In this document: in pieces, positions 38,018-46,034 of the stretch
Numbering within the stretch: position 1 is the stretch's first letter
Layout: each line of letters starts with the position of its first letter
NCBI RefSeq assembly: GCF_026163685.1
Contig: NZ_JAOXSR010000004.1
Span: 124,001-188,000, forward strand
Reading direction: 5' to 3'
Length of the DNA stretch: 64,000 nt
Source of the DNA: Oerskovia flava
Lineage (GTDB): Bacteria > Actinomycetota > Actinomycetes > Actinomycetales > Cellulomonadaceae
The notes under the pieces: model-generated
Seen by the model: only the letters and a program-made list of their open reading frames with translations
Told to the model about the DNA's origin: nothing
The model's database searches: none
Position numbers and translations under genes: made by a program

Positions 38018-39177
38018 CGCCCACCGCGCCGCCTCGCGACGCGGTCGAGGACACGAGCCCGGCGAGCGCCGCGGACACGGCGAGCGCTGCCGCGCTGGCC
38101 GCGGTGCGTGCCGCCGACGGACCGGCCGTGCTGCCGCCCGCCCGCCCGGCCCGGGCGACGGCGCTGTTCGTCGTGCTCACGCTCGCGCTCGTCGTGCTCG
38201 CGCTCGTGTCCGCGGGCCTCGGCCAGCTGAGCATCCCGCCGGACCAGGTGCTCGGCTCCGTCCTGCACCGCATCGGTCTCGACCTCGGACCCGTGCCCAG
38301 CCACCCGAACGGGGACGCGGCGCTGTGGACCATCCGCTTCCCACGCGTCGTCATGGCGATGGCGGTCGGTGCCGCGCTCGCCACCGCGGGTGCCCTCATG
38401 CAGGGCGTCTTCGGCAACCCGCTCGCCGAGCCCGGCGTCGTCGGGGTGTCCTCGGGCGCCGCGGTCGCCGCCTGCTCGACGATCGTGTTCGGGATCTCCT
38501 TCCTCGGGCCGTGGACCATCGCCGTGGCCGCGTTCGTCGGCGGCCTCGTGACGACCTTCCTCGTGTACGGGCTCGCCCGTTCGGGCGGTCGGACCGAGGT
38601 CGTCACGCTCGTCCTCACGGGCGTCGCGGTCAACGCCGTGTGCGGGGCTGCGCTCGCCCTGCTCACGTTCCTCGGCGACACCCAGGCCCGCGAGCAGATC
38701 GTCTTCTGGCAGCTCGGGAGCCTCAACGGCACCCGCTGGCCGTACGTCGCCGTCGTGGCGCCGCTCGTGCTGGCCGGGATCGCCGGCGCCGTCCTCCTGG
38801 CCCGCCGCCTCGACCTGCTCTCCCTCGGGGAGCGCGCCGCCCGCCACCTCGGGGTCGACGTCGAGCGCCTGCGCGTCGTCAGCATCGTCGTCGTGGCACT
38901 GCTCACCGCGGCCGCGGTCGCGTTCTGCGGGATCATCGCGTTCGTCGGTCTCGTCGTGCCGCACCTCGTCCGGATGGCCGTCGGCCCGGGGCACCGCGTC
39001 CTGGTCCCGGCGAGCGCGCTGGGCGGCGCCGTCCTGCTGCTCGCGGCAGACCTCGTGGCCCGCACCGCCGTCCCGTACGCCGACCTGCCGATCGGCATGC
39101 TGACGGCGCTGGTGGGCGGTCCCTTCTTCTTCTGGCTGATCCGCCGCACCCGCCGCTCCGCGGGTGGGTGGGCATGA
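38014..39177 (+). CDS. hmuU: Haem/iron ABC transporter permease (FecCD type)
   Basis: A 387-residue permease with about ten transmembrane helices. FecCD landmarks are IRFPRVVMAMAVGAALATAGALMQGVFGNPLAEPGVVGVSSGAAVAA, VFWQLGSLNGTRWPYV, and CGIIAFVGLVVPHLVRMAVGPGHRVLVPASALGGAVLLLAADLVAR. The 45-residue N-terminal tail is Ala/Pro-rich. Start and stop overlap hmuT and hmuV, respectively, by four bases, so the three form one tight translational unit. Confidence 0.93.
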   Translation: MTPTAPPRDAVEDTSPASAADTASAAALAAVRAADGPAVLPPARPARATALFVVLTLALVVLALVSAGLGQLSIPPDQVLGSVLHRIGLDLGPVPSHPNGDAALWTIRFPRVVMAMAVGAALATAGALMQGVFGNPLAEPGVVGVSSGAAVAACSTIVFGISFLGPWTIAVAAFVGGLVTTFLVYGLARSGGRTEVVTLVLTGVAVNAVCGAALALLTFLGDTQAREQIVFWQLGSLNGTRWPYVAVVAPLVLAGIAGAVLLARRLDLLSLGERAARHLGVDVERLRVVSIVVVALLTAAAVAFCGIIAFVGLVVPHLVRMAVGPGHRVLVPASALGGAVLLLAADLVARTAVPYADLPIGMLTALVGGPFFFWLIRRTRRSAGGWA

Positions 39178-40007
39178 GCGCCCCCGTCGCCGCGCCGTCG
39201 GTCACCCGGACCACGGTGCTCACCGCGCGCGACGTCGGGGTGGTCATCGACCGGGCCACGATCCTCGGGGGCGTCGACCTGGAGGTGCGCACCGGTGAGG
39301 TGCTCGCCCTGGTCGGTCCCAACGGGGCCGGGAAGTCGACGCTGCTCGGTGTGCTCGCCGGGGACCGCGTCCCGACGAGCGGGAGCGTCGAGTGGCAGGG
39401 CGAGGCGCTCGCCGCGGTCGGCGTCGGCGAGCTGGCCCGACGCCGCGGGGTGCTCCTGCAGGAGACGCACCTGAGCTTCCCGTTCCGGGTCGTCGACGTC
39501 GTGCGCATGGGTCGGACGCCGTGGCGCGGCACCGAGCGTGCTGCCCACGACGACGAGCGGGTGGCTCAGGCCCTCCTCGCCGCCGATGTCCTGGACCTCG
39601 CCACGCGCCGCTTCCCGAGCCTGTCGGGCGGGGAGAAGGCCCGGGCCTCGTTCGCCCGCGTGCTCGCGCAGGAGCCCGTGCTGCTCCTGCTCGACGAGCC
39701 CACCGCAGCGCTCGACATCCGCCACCAGGAGCATGTCCTCGCCCAGGCGAGGCTGCGTGCCCGGGCCGGGGACGCGGTCGTCGTCGTCCTGCACGACCTC
39801 TCGCTCGCGGCCGCCCACGCCGACCGGGTCGCGGTGCTCGACGGCGGCGGGCTCGCCGCCGTGGGCCCGCCCACCCAGGTGCTCGAGCCCGACCTGCTCT
39901 CCCGCGTCTACCGCCACCCGGTCGACGTGATCGCCCACCCCGTCACCGGGGACCTGCTCGTCCTGCCGCGTCGAGCGGCCGTCCACGACACGGAGCCACT
40001 GCGATGA
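39174..40007 (+). CDS. hmuV: Haem ABC transporter ATP-binding protein
   Basis: A 277-residue ATPase of the iron-chelate group. It has the Walker A loop GPNGAGKSTLLGVL, the Q-loop in VLLQETHLSFPFRV (a feature of HmuV proteins), signature LSGGEKARASFARVL, Walker B LLLLDEPTAALD and switch His in VVLHDLSLAAAHADRV. The early VVRMGRTPW piece also fits HmuV. It overlaps genes on both sides by four bases. Confidence 0.94.
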   Translation: MSAPVAAPSVTRTTVLTARDVGVVIDRATILGGVDLEVRTGEVLALVGPNGAGKSTLLGVLAGDRVPTSGSVEWQGEALAAVGVGELARRRGVLLQETHLSFPFRVVDVVRMGRTPWRGTERAAHDDERVAQALLAADVLDLATRRFPSLSGGEKARASFARVLAQEPVLLLLDEPTAALDIRHQEHVLAQARLRARAGDAVVVVLHDLSLAAAHADRVAVLDGGGLAAVGPPTQVLEPDLLSRVYRHPVDVIAHPVTGDLLVLPRRAAVHDTEPLR

Positions 40008-41416
40008 CCTTCCTGCGTCGGTCCGCGGACCGCACCACCCTCGTCCTGCCCGCGCCTCGGACCGCCGTCGCGTCGACGCTGCTCCTGGCGCTGCTCGTCG
40101 CGTCGGCCCTCACGCTGGTCTGGGGGAGCGTGACCGCCGCTCCTGCGGCCGCGGCCGCGCGGGTGATCGTGACCAACGACCGCGGCACCGCGCAGGCCGA
40201 CACCGCCTACGCGACGACCGTCTCCGTCAGCGGCAGCGGGTTCCAGTCCGTCACCGGGGCCTTCGGCGGCATCTACGTGTTCTTCGGCTGGGTCTCCGAC
40301 CCGTCCGGCGGGTCGTGGGCGCCGAGCCGAGGCGGGACCGTCGGTGCGGACTACCGGTACGTGCCGGACTCCGAGCACGCGGACAACCAGGGCTTCCAGC
40401 GGTTCGTCGCCTTCCCCGGGTCGGAGACCGGGTACGCCGCCAACGGCGGGGAGATCGCCGCCGACGGCACGTGGTCGACCCGGCTCGTCATCCCCGGACC
40501 CACGTTCCAGGCGCTCGACCGGGCCGGCAAGGCCACCACCGTGGACTGCCGCGAGGTGCAGTGCGGTGTCATCACCTTCGGGGCGCACGGGGTGCGCAAC
40601 GCCACGAACGAGACCTTCACGCCGGTCGAGTTCGTCGACCTCGCCGGGGCCGGGTCTGCGGCCGGGGCCGGTGGGGACGGGTCGTCCGCCGACGCGGGCG
40701 AGCAGCGTGCCTCGGGAGCCGGCGAGGGCTCGGCCGCCGGCGGTGCTGCGGGCGAGGGCACGGGCGGTGCGGACGGTGCGGACGGTGACGGGGCGGACGC
40801 TACGGACGAGGAGGCGGTGGACGAGGAGCCGGGCACGGCGACCCTCGGGGTCGACCAGGCCACCGCCGTCGTCGGTCACGCGATGAGCTTCGTCGGCCAG
40901 GGGTTCGAGCCGGGGGAGCAGGTCGTCGGGGTGGTCGACAACGGGATCGTCGCCGTCGGGCCGCTCAACGCCGGCACGCACGGCGAGGTCGCCGGGATCA
41001 TCCAGCTCCCCGCGGACCTGCGGACCGGGACGCACGTGCTGCGGCTCACGGGTGCGACGTCAGGACTGACCCCGGAGGTCGAGTTCACCGCCACCCGGGA
41101 CCCCGCGCAGGTCGCCGCGCTCGAGGAGGCCAGCACCCAGGAACCGGCCGCCGGGTACTCGGCCGCCGAGATCGCCGTCGCGGTCGCCGGTCTTGTGCTG
41201 CTTCTCGTCGTCCTCTCCTCCTTCGCCGCCGCGCGCCGTCGGCGACGGGCCGCCGCGAGCGCGGGTCCTGCAGAGAGCGTCGGACCCGCGGCGGCCGACC
41301 CGGCCGACACGTCGGACGCACTGCCCGACGTGCTGCCGGACCGGCCCACGGACGTGACACCTGGTGCGACCGCGCCGCTGCCGGCCTTTGCACCGACGGC
41401 CGGGCGGCACGCATGA
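40004..41416 (+). CDS. Membrane-anchored surface protein with two Ig/TIG-like modules
   Basis: A 470-residue exported protein. A signal peptide (TLLLALLVASALTLVWGSVTAAPAAAA) leads to a module with VSVSGSGFQ, GGIYVFFGWVSD and a Cys pair in VDCREVQCGVITFGAHG. A Gly/Ala/Asp-rich linker of about 60 residues follows, then a second module (VVGHAMSFVGQGFEPGEQVVGVV). One C-terminal membrane helix (AEIAVAVAGLVLLLVVLSSFAAA) precedes an Arg-rich tail; there is no LPXTG. The first module resembles the central part of the HtaA protein two genes downstream. It overlaps hmuV and the next gene, so it belongs to the haem operon; a direct haem ligand was not identified. Confidence 0.8.
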   Translation: MTFLRRSADRTTLVLPAPRTAVASTLLLALLVASALTLVWGSVTAAPAAAAARVIVTNDRGTAQADTAYATTVSVSGSGFQSVTGAFGGIYVFFGWVSDPSGGSWAPSRGGTVGADYRYVPDSEHADNQGFQRFVAFPGSETGYAANGGEIAADGTWSTRLVIPGPTFQALDRAGKATTVDCREVQCGVITFGAHGVRNATNETFTPVEFVDLAGAGSAAGAGGDGSSADAGEQRASGAGEGSAAGGAAGEGTGGADGADGDGADATDEEAVDEEPGTATLGVDQATAVVGHAMSFVGQGFEPGEQVVGVVDNGIVAVGPLNAGTHGEVAGIIQLPADLRTGTHVLRLTGATSGLTPEVEFTATRDPAQVAALEEASTQEPAAGYSAAEIAVAVAGLVLLLVVLSSFAAARRRRRAAASAGPAESVGPAAADPADTSDALPDVLPDRPTDVTPGATAPLPAFAPTAGRHA

Positions 41417-42840
41417 GGCGCGGCGTGCGGCGTCTCGGGATCCTGCTGGCCGTCGCGCCGGTGCTGTTCGGGGGAACCCTCGTGGGCGCGGCGTCGGCGA
41501 CCGCGACACCGGTCCACCTCTCGGCCGACGACCGCGGGGAGGGGCAGAGCGCCTCGGTGCCCGTCACGGTCACGGTGCCCGAGATCGAGCGCGCCGACGA
41601 GCCCTTCACGGTGTCGAACGCCGAGCTGCGCTGGTCGATCAACCGGGAGTCGGGCAGCGCCGCGTACTTCGGCGGCTGCAACTTCCTCTCCGCCGGGTTG
41701 CCCGGCTCGGACGGTGACACCGGTGGCGGGCGGGTGTGGCAGGAGTCCGACGGGACCGAGCGGTTCTACCGGTCGAGCCAGGGGTCGGTCCGCATCGTGC
41801 AGCCCACGGCGTCCGGCGGGGAGCGCGCGGCGTCCTTCGCGACCCGCTGCCAGGCGCCCGACGGGACCGTGGTCAGCCTGGGGAACTCCTTGAGCACCGG
41901 CAGCGAGGTGGTCGTCTCCGACGGGCGGGGCACGGTCGACCCGGCCGCTGGGACGGCGACGATCCGGTGGCAGGGCACCTTCACGGTCGTCTACTACGGC
42001 GGCCTGACCTACTGGTGGGCGAGCGACCCCGTGCTGACGGTGCGCGCCGACGGGACCGGCGAGCTCACGGCGACCGCCGGCGGCTACGGCACGTCGATGG
42101 AGGACCTCACGAAGTGGGAGCGCCTGCCGAGCGCACGGATCACCCTGGCGGACCTCAGGGCCGTCGACGTCGGCGGCGCTCGTGGCCTGCGCGTCGTGCC
42201 GCGGTACCTGGGCGTCGAGGTGGACGTGCCCGCAGGTGCGGCGCCGCAGGTGCAGCGCACCGCGGCCAACGGCGCCACGTGGGGCGCGTTCCCGCAGAGC
42301 TTCGTGGACTTCCACCAGCGCACGGGCCAGGCCGCCTACTGGTACTCCTCCGGCGGGCAACGAGACTGGGCGAAGCCCGCTGCCCCGCTCTACGTCAGCT
42401 ACGACGCCGACGCCCCGGTCGACCGGGAGGAGGAGCCGGCGGTGGCGCCGCCCGACGGCGGGGCCACCCCGGGTGTCGTCGTGCCTCCCGCCGCGCTGCC
42501 CCCGTTGCCCGGCCTGGTGGGCGCGGCCGGGGGTGCGGGCGGCAGCCTCGCCGGGACGGCGGGACGTGCGCTGCCCGCGGCCCGCGCGTTCGGCGCGGTG
42601 GGGGGTGCGGGGGCGCTCTCGGGTCCCGGCCTCGACACGTCCGAGCCGCCTGTGTTCCCGGCCGTCCCCGCGGCGACGGTGGGCGCGTCGACGGGTGGTG
42701 GCGGGCTGGTCCCGGAGCTGGTCGACGCGCTGCGCGACCCCGACCGGCTCGCGCTCATGAGCACGGGTCTCCTGCTCGCCTCGGCAGGGACCGTCTACGG
42801 ATTCCGGCGGGGGTGGCTCGTCCTCCCCGGCCGGGCATGA
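41413..42840 (+). CDS. HtaA-type haem-binding surface protein
   Basis: A 475-residue exported protein. After a signal peptide (ILLAVAPVLFGGTLVGAASATA) a region of about 300 residues shows the HtaA pattern: VSNAELRWSINRESGSAAYFGG, WQGTFTVVYYGGLTYWWASDPVL, and GELTATAGGYGTS, closing with FPQSFVDFHQRTGQAAYWYSSGG. Two cysteines (GGCNFLS and ATRCQAP) may pair. A Pro/Ala/Gly-rich linker of about 110 residues leads to a weakly hydrophobic C-terminal segment (ALMSTGLLLASAGTVYGF) and an Arg/Trp tail. HtaA domains bind haem through a Tyr ligand and hand it on to HmuT. Confidence 0.78.
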   Translation: MRRGVRRLGILLAVAPVLFGGTLVGAASATATPVHLSADDRGEGQSASVPVTVTVPEIERADEPFTVSNAELRWSINRESGSAAYFGGCNFLSAGLPGSDGDTGGGRVWQESDGTERFYRSSQGSVRIVQPTASGGERAASFATRCQAPDGTVVSLGNSLSTGSEVVVSDGRGTVDPAAGTATIRWQGTFTVVYYGGLTYWWASDPVLTVRADGTGELTATAGGYGTSMEDLTKWERLPSARITLADLRAVDVGGARGLRVVPRYLGVEVDVPAGAAPQVQRTAANGATWGAFPQSFVDFHQRTGQAAYWYSSGGQRDWAKPAAPLYVSYDADAPVDREEEPAVAPPDGGATPGVVVPPAALPPLPGLVGAAGGAGGSLAGTAGRALPAARAFGAVGGAGALSGPGLDTSEPPVFPAVPAATVGASTGGGGLVPELVDALRDPDRLALMSTGLLLASAGTVYGFRRGWLVLPGRA

Positions 42841-42946
42841 CGGTCTGCCGGGGAGACCTGGCGGGCTGACCGGCGCGGGGGCGTCGGTGGATGACAGGAC
42901 GGCCGGGCGGGTTCACCGCCGGCCGACATGACGAGAGAGGGACACC

Positions 42947-44635
42947 ATGCAGGTACATCGCACCGCGTCAGCCGTCAGGCGGCGCGCGGTCGCCGGTCTC
43001 AGCACGCTCGCACTGGGGCTCGGGACCGTGCTCGTCGCGACCGCGCCCGCGCAGGCGGCGCAGGACGTCGAAGCGTCGGCGAGCGCCTCGGACGGCGCGA
43101 TCGGTTGGGGCTTCAAGGAGAGCTTCCGCCGGTACGTCGGCAACCAGACCGCGGCGCTCCCGCCGATCGGCGCCCTGCCGACGGGTGAGCGCATCACGCT
43201 GCGTGGCGCCGCCGCGTTCGACACCGACGGCACCCCGGCGAGCCCGAACAACACCTCGACGCCGAACGAGACGCTGCCCTACCTGCTGCCCGTGACGGGC
43301 GGTGCCGTGGAGTCCGCGGACGACCTGCGCATCCAGACCGGCGGCGGGTTCGAGTACCACTTCCCGTCCCACTACTTCGAGATCCTCGTCGAGAACGTGG
43401 CGCTCGTGGTGACCGACGGGACCGCGACGGTCGTCGCGGACGTGACCGCCGAGGTGACGGGTGACTTCGGCGACTGGCAGGCCGGCACGTACGGCGGCGA
43501 GGGCGTGACGATCGCGACCGTCGGCTCCGTCGACGTCGACCTCACGGACGACGCCGTGAGCGTCGCCGCGTCCGGGCTCGCCCTCACCGCGGCCGGTGCC
43601 GAGGCGCTGCCGCTCTACCCCGAGGGCGACCCGCTCGACGACCTCACGCTGACCGCCGGGCTCGCCCCGGCCGCCGCACCGGAGCTCGACCCGCAGATCA
43701 CGGTCTCCAAGTCCTCCGGGCTGGACGCCGAGGGCGAGACCATCACGGTCCAGGGCTCCGGCTTCGACCCGGCCGCGAACACCGCCTCGCGCCCGCCCGT
43801 CACGGTCGGCCAGCCGACCGGCGTGTACGTCGTGTTCGGCAGCTTCGCCGAGACGTGGCGTCCGTCGGCAGGTGCCCCGTCGTCCGCGCGCAGCGTGATC
43901 TCCCAGAAGTGGGCGATCCCGGAGCCGTCGTTCACGCAGGTCGGCACCCAGTACCCGTCGCAGGCGCCGCAGCTCGTCGAGCTCGCGGCGGACGGCACCT
44001 TCACGGTCGAGCTCCTCGCCGAGGAGCTCGAGGACGCTAGCGGCGTGTACGGCGTCTACACCTACGCCGCGGGCGGTGCTGCCGCCAACGCCGCGCAGGA
44101 GCTGACCGTGCCCGTGTCCTTCGCGGGAGCCGACGGCGGTGCGGGCGACATCCCGATCGACGTCACGGTCCCCGAGGTCACCGACCCGGAGCCGGAGCCG
44201 GAGCCTGGCGAGTTCGTCTGGACCATCGGTGGCGGCTCGGGCGCCGTCAGCCTGGGCACCGCAGCGGTCGACGGCGGTGCGTTCGTCGCCGACGGCGCGC
44301 TCAAGCAGGTCACGGTCACCGACACGCGTGCCGGGCAGCCTGCCTGGACCATCAACGGTTCCGTCGGCGAGTTCGTCGCGGGCGACCGGTCCTTCTCCGG
44401 CTCCTTCCTCGGCTGGACCCCCGCGGTCAGCCAGAACACCGTGGGGGCGGTCGCGGGTGACGCCGTGGTCGCCGGAACGGGTGGTGGCCTCACGGCGTCG
44501 TCCACGCTCGCGTGGGCCCCGGCCGGCCACGCGAAGGGGTCCGCGACGGTGGACGCCGCGCTCGCGCTCGAGCTCCCGCTCGACACCGAGGCGGGCGACT
44601 ACACCGGTGTGCTGACGCTCACCGCGGTGGGCTGA
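42947..44635 (+). CDS. HtaA-domain surface protein with a C-terminal WxL-like domain
   Basis: A 562-residue exported protein. A signal peptide ends near ATAPAQAAQ. The HtaA domain (about 45-240) has the classic GWGFKESFRRYVGNQ opening, with the Tyr expected to bind haem, and GGGFEYHFPSHYFEILVENVALVV. A TIG-like module (about 250-410) carries TVQGSGFDP and GVYVVFGSFAETWRPS, similar to the first module of the gene at 40004. The last 140 residues (FVWTIGGGSG, VTVTDTRAGQPAWTING, SGSFLGWTPAV, GDYTGVLTLTAVG) resemble a WxL wall-binding domain. There is no membrane anchor or LPXTG. A 106-base gap precedes it, without an evident separate promoter. Confidence 0.8.
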   Translation: MQVHRTASAVRRRAVAGLSTLALGLGTVLVATAPAQAAQDVEASASASDGAIGWGFKESFRRYVGNQTAALPPIGALPTGERITLRGAAAFDTDGTPASPNNTSTPNETLPYLLPVTGGAVESADDLRIQTGGGFEYHFPSHYFEILVENVALVVTDGTATVVADVTAEVTGDFGDWQAGTYGGEGVTIATVGSVDVDLTDDAVSVAASGLALTAAGAEALPLYPEGDPLDDLTLTAGLAPAAAPELDPQITVSKSSGLDAEGETITVQGSGFDPAANTASRPPVTVGQPTGVYVVFGSFAETWRPSAGAPSSARSVISQKWAIPEPSFTQVGTQYPSQAPQLVELAADGTFTVELLAEELEDASGVYGVYTYAAGGAAANAAQELTVPVSFAGADGGAGDIPIDVTVPEVTDPEPEPEPGEFVWTIGGGSGAVSLGTAAVDGGAFVADGALKQVTVTDTRAGQPAWTINGSVGEFVAGDRSFSGSFLGWTPAVSQNTVGAVAGDAVVAGTGGGLTASSTLAWAPAGHAKGSATVDAALALELPLDTEAGDYTGVLTLTAVG

Positions 44636-44646
44636 CCGGACCGACC

Positions 44647-45900
44647 GTGCACGACGCCCTCTCCTCCCCCCGCACCGCCCCGCGGGTGGCGGCACGCAGC
44701 TCACTGCGTGCCGCCGCCCGCGGGCGCCGGCGCGCGCTCCCGGCGCGCCTGACCGCCGTCACCGCTGTCCTCACCGGCCTGCTCTCCGGCGGCGGGCTGC
44801 TCGGCCCGGCGTTCCTCGCGCCCGCCGCCGGCACGACCGTCGCTCCCGCCGCGGTCGACGACGTCAGCTGGGGCCTCGCCCCGGCGGAGAACGACCACGG
44901 CTCCGACCGCGCGAACTTCTCCTACGGCGTCGAGCCCGGCGACCATGTCGCCGACGCCCTCGTCGTCACCAACCACTCCGACGTGCCGCTCGACCTGCAG
45001 GTCTACGCGGCCGACGCGTTCACCACGACGAGCGGCCAGCTCGACCTGCTCACCTCCGACCAGGAGTCGGTCGATCTCGGTGCCTGGATCGACCTGGGCC
45101 CGACCGCGGTCCGCATCGAGCCCGGCGAGGTCGGCGAGATCCCCTTCACCCTCACCGTGCCCGACGACGCCCGCCCCGGCGACCACTCCGGCGGCGTCAT
45201 CACGTCCCTCGTCCAGGCGACGGACGACTCCACCGTGGCGCTCGACCGTCGCCTCGCGCTGCGGGTGCACGCCCGGGTGGCCGGCGTCCTGAGCCCCGGG
45301 GTGGCCGTCACCGGCACCTCGATCGTGCACCACGGCTCGCCGAACCCCTTCGGCACGTCGACCGCGACGGTCCGCTACGCCGTCACCAACACCGGCAACG
45401 CGCGCCTCGTCCCCGGCGAGCAGGTCGACGTCGTCGGTCCGCTGGGCTGGGGGCGCCGGACGCTCGAGCAGGCCGAGCTCCCCGAGCTGCTCCCCGGGTC
45501 CACCATGGAGCGCGAGGTGACCGTCACCGGGGTCCGCCCGTTCGTCCGGGCCGAGGCCCAGGTCGAGGTGACCGCGACCGCCGTCGGGATCGGCGGGGGC
45601 GCCGCGACCCGCGCCGACGCGTCGTCCAGTACCTGGGCCGTGCCGTGGGCCGCCCTCGCCCTGCTCCTGCTCGTCGTCGCCGGGACCCTCCGCGGACCCG
45701 CGCTCCTCGCCGCGGCCCGTACGGCCCGCGCACGGCGCTCATCCGTGCCTGCTGCCGCCGCACCTGCTGTCCCGGCCGGTCCTGCCGCTCCCGAGCAGGC
45801 GCTCGCCCTCACCGAGGCCGAGCTCGCCGCGGCGCTCGAGCGCGCCCGCGCCGAAGGTCGGGCGCAGGCGCTCGCGGAGAAGGACCCCAGCACCACCTGA
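44647..45900 (+). CDS. DUF916-like (WxL-associated) membrane protein
   Basis: A 417-residue exported protein. A signal segment (LTAVTAVLTGLLSGGGLLGPAFLAPAAG) leads to two Ig-like domains: WGLAPAENDHGSDRANFSYGVEPGDHVADALVVTNHSDVPLDLQVYAADAF ... VPDDARPGDHSGGVIT, then TATVRYAVTNTGNARLVPGEQVDVVG. This is the layout of DUF916/WxL-interacting proteins. One membrane helix (WAVPWAALALLLLVVAGTL) and a cytoplasmic Ala/Glu/Arg helix follow. The GTG at 44647 is weakly supported but lies 11 bases after the upstream stop. It would anchor the preceding WxL-like protein to the membrane and wall (inference). Confidence 0.78.
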   Translation: MHDALSSPRTAPRVAARSSLRAAARGRRRALPARLTAVTAVLTGLLSGGGLLGPAFLAPAAGTTVAPAAVDDVSWGLAPAENDHGSDRANFSYGVEPGDHVADALVVTNHSDVPLDLQVYAADAFTTTSGQLDLLTSDQESVDLGAWIDLGPTAVRIEPGEVGEIPFTLTVPDDARPGDHSGGVITSLVQATDDSTVALDRRLALRVHARVAGVLSPGVAVTGTSIVHHGSPNPFGTSTATVRYAVTNTGNARLVPGEQVDVVGPLGWGRRTLEQAELPELLPGSTMEREVTVTGVRPFVRAEAQVEVTATAVGIGGGAATRADASSSTWAVPWAALALLLLVVAGTLRGPALLAAARTARARRSSVPAAAAPAVPAGPAAPEQALALTEAELAAALERARAEGRAQALAEKDPSTT

Positions 45901-45910
45901 GCCCGCGTCG

Positions 45911-45950
45911 TGGGCGACCGGGCGGGCTGCGCCCACCACTCGGTCGCCCA
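45911..45950 (+). terminator. Terminator at the end of the haem island
   Basis: A 10-bp perfect stem (TGGGCGACCG with CGGTCGCCCA) encloses a smaller inner stem (GGCG with CGCC). It lies ten bases after the last gene of the island and before the hom promoter region. Confidence 0.65.
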
Positions 45951-45973
45951 CCCTCGGCTCCTGGCACGGCACG

Positions 45974-45979
45974 TATCCT
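45974..45979 (+). promoter_or_regulatory. Possible -10 box of hom
   Basis: TATCCT lies about 55 bases upstream of the hom GTG. No convincing -35 box was seen. If real, hom-thrC-thrB has its own promoter after the island. Confidence 0.4.
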
Positions 45980-46034
45980 GTGCCTGCGGGCTCGCCCGCG
46001 ACCGACACCCACCCGCGACCGAAGGCAGGCTTCC

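Noticed and set aside
36688-46034. Mobile-element ends, integrase or attachment repeats around the haem island
   Set aside because: No transposase, integrase, terminal inverted repeats or target-site duplications were found at either edge; the nearest tRNA is 3 kb away at 32571 and is not duplicated.
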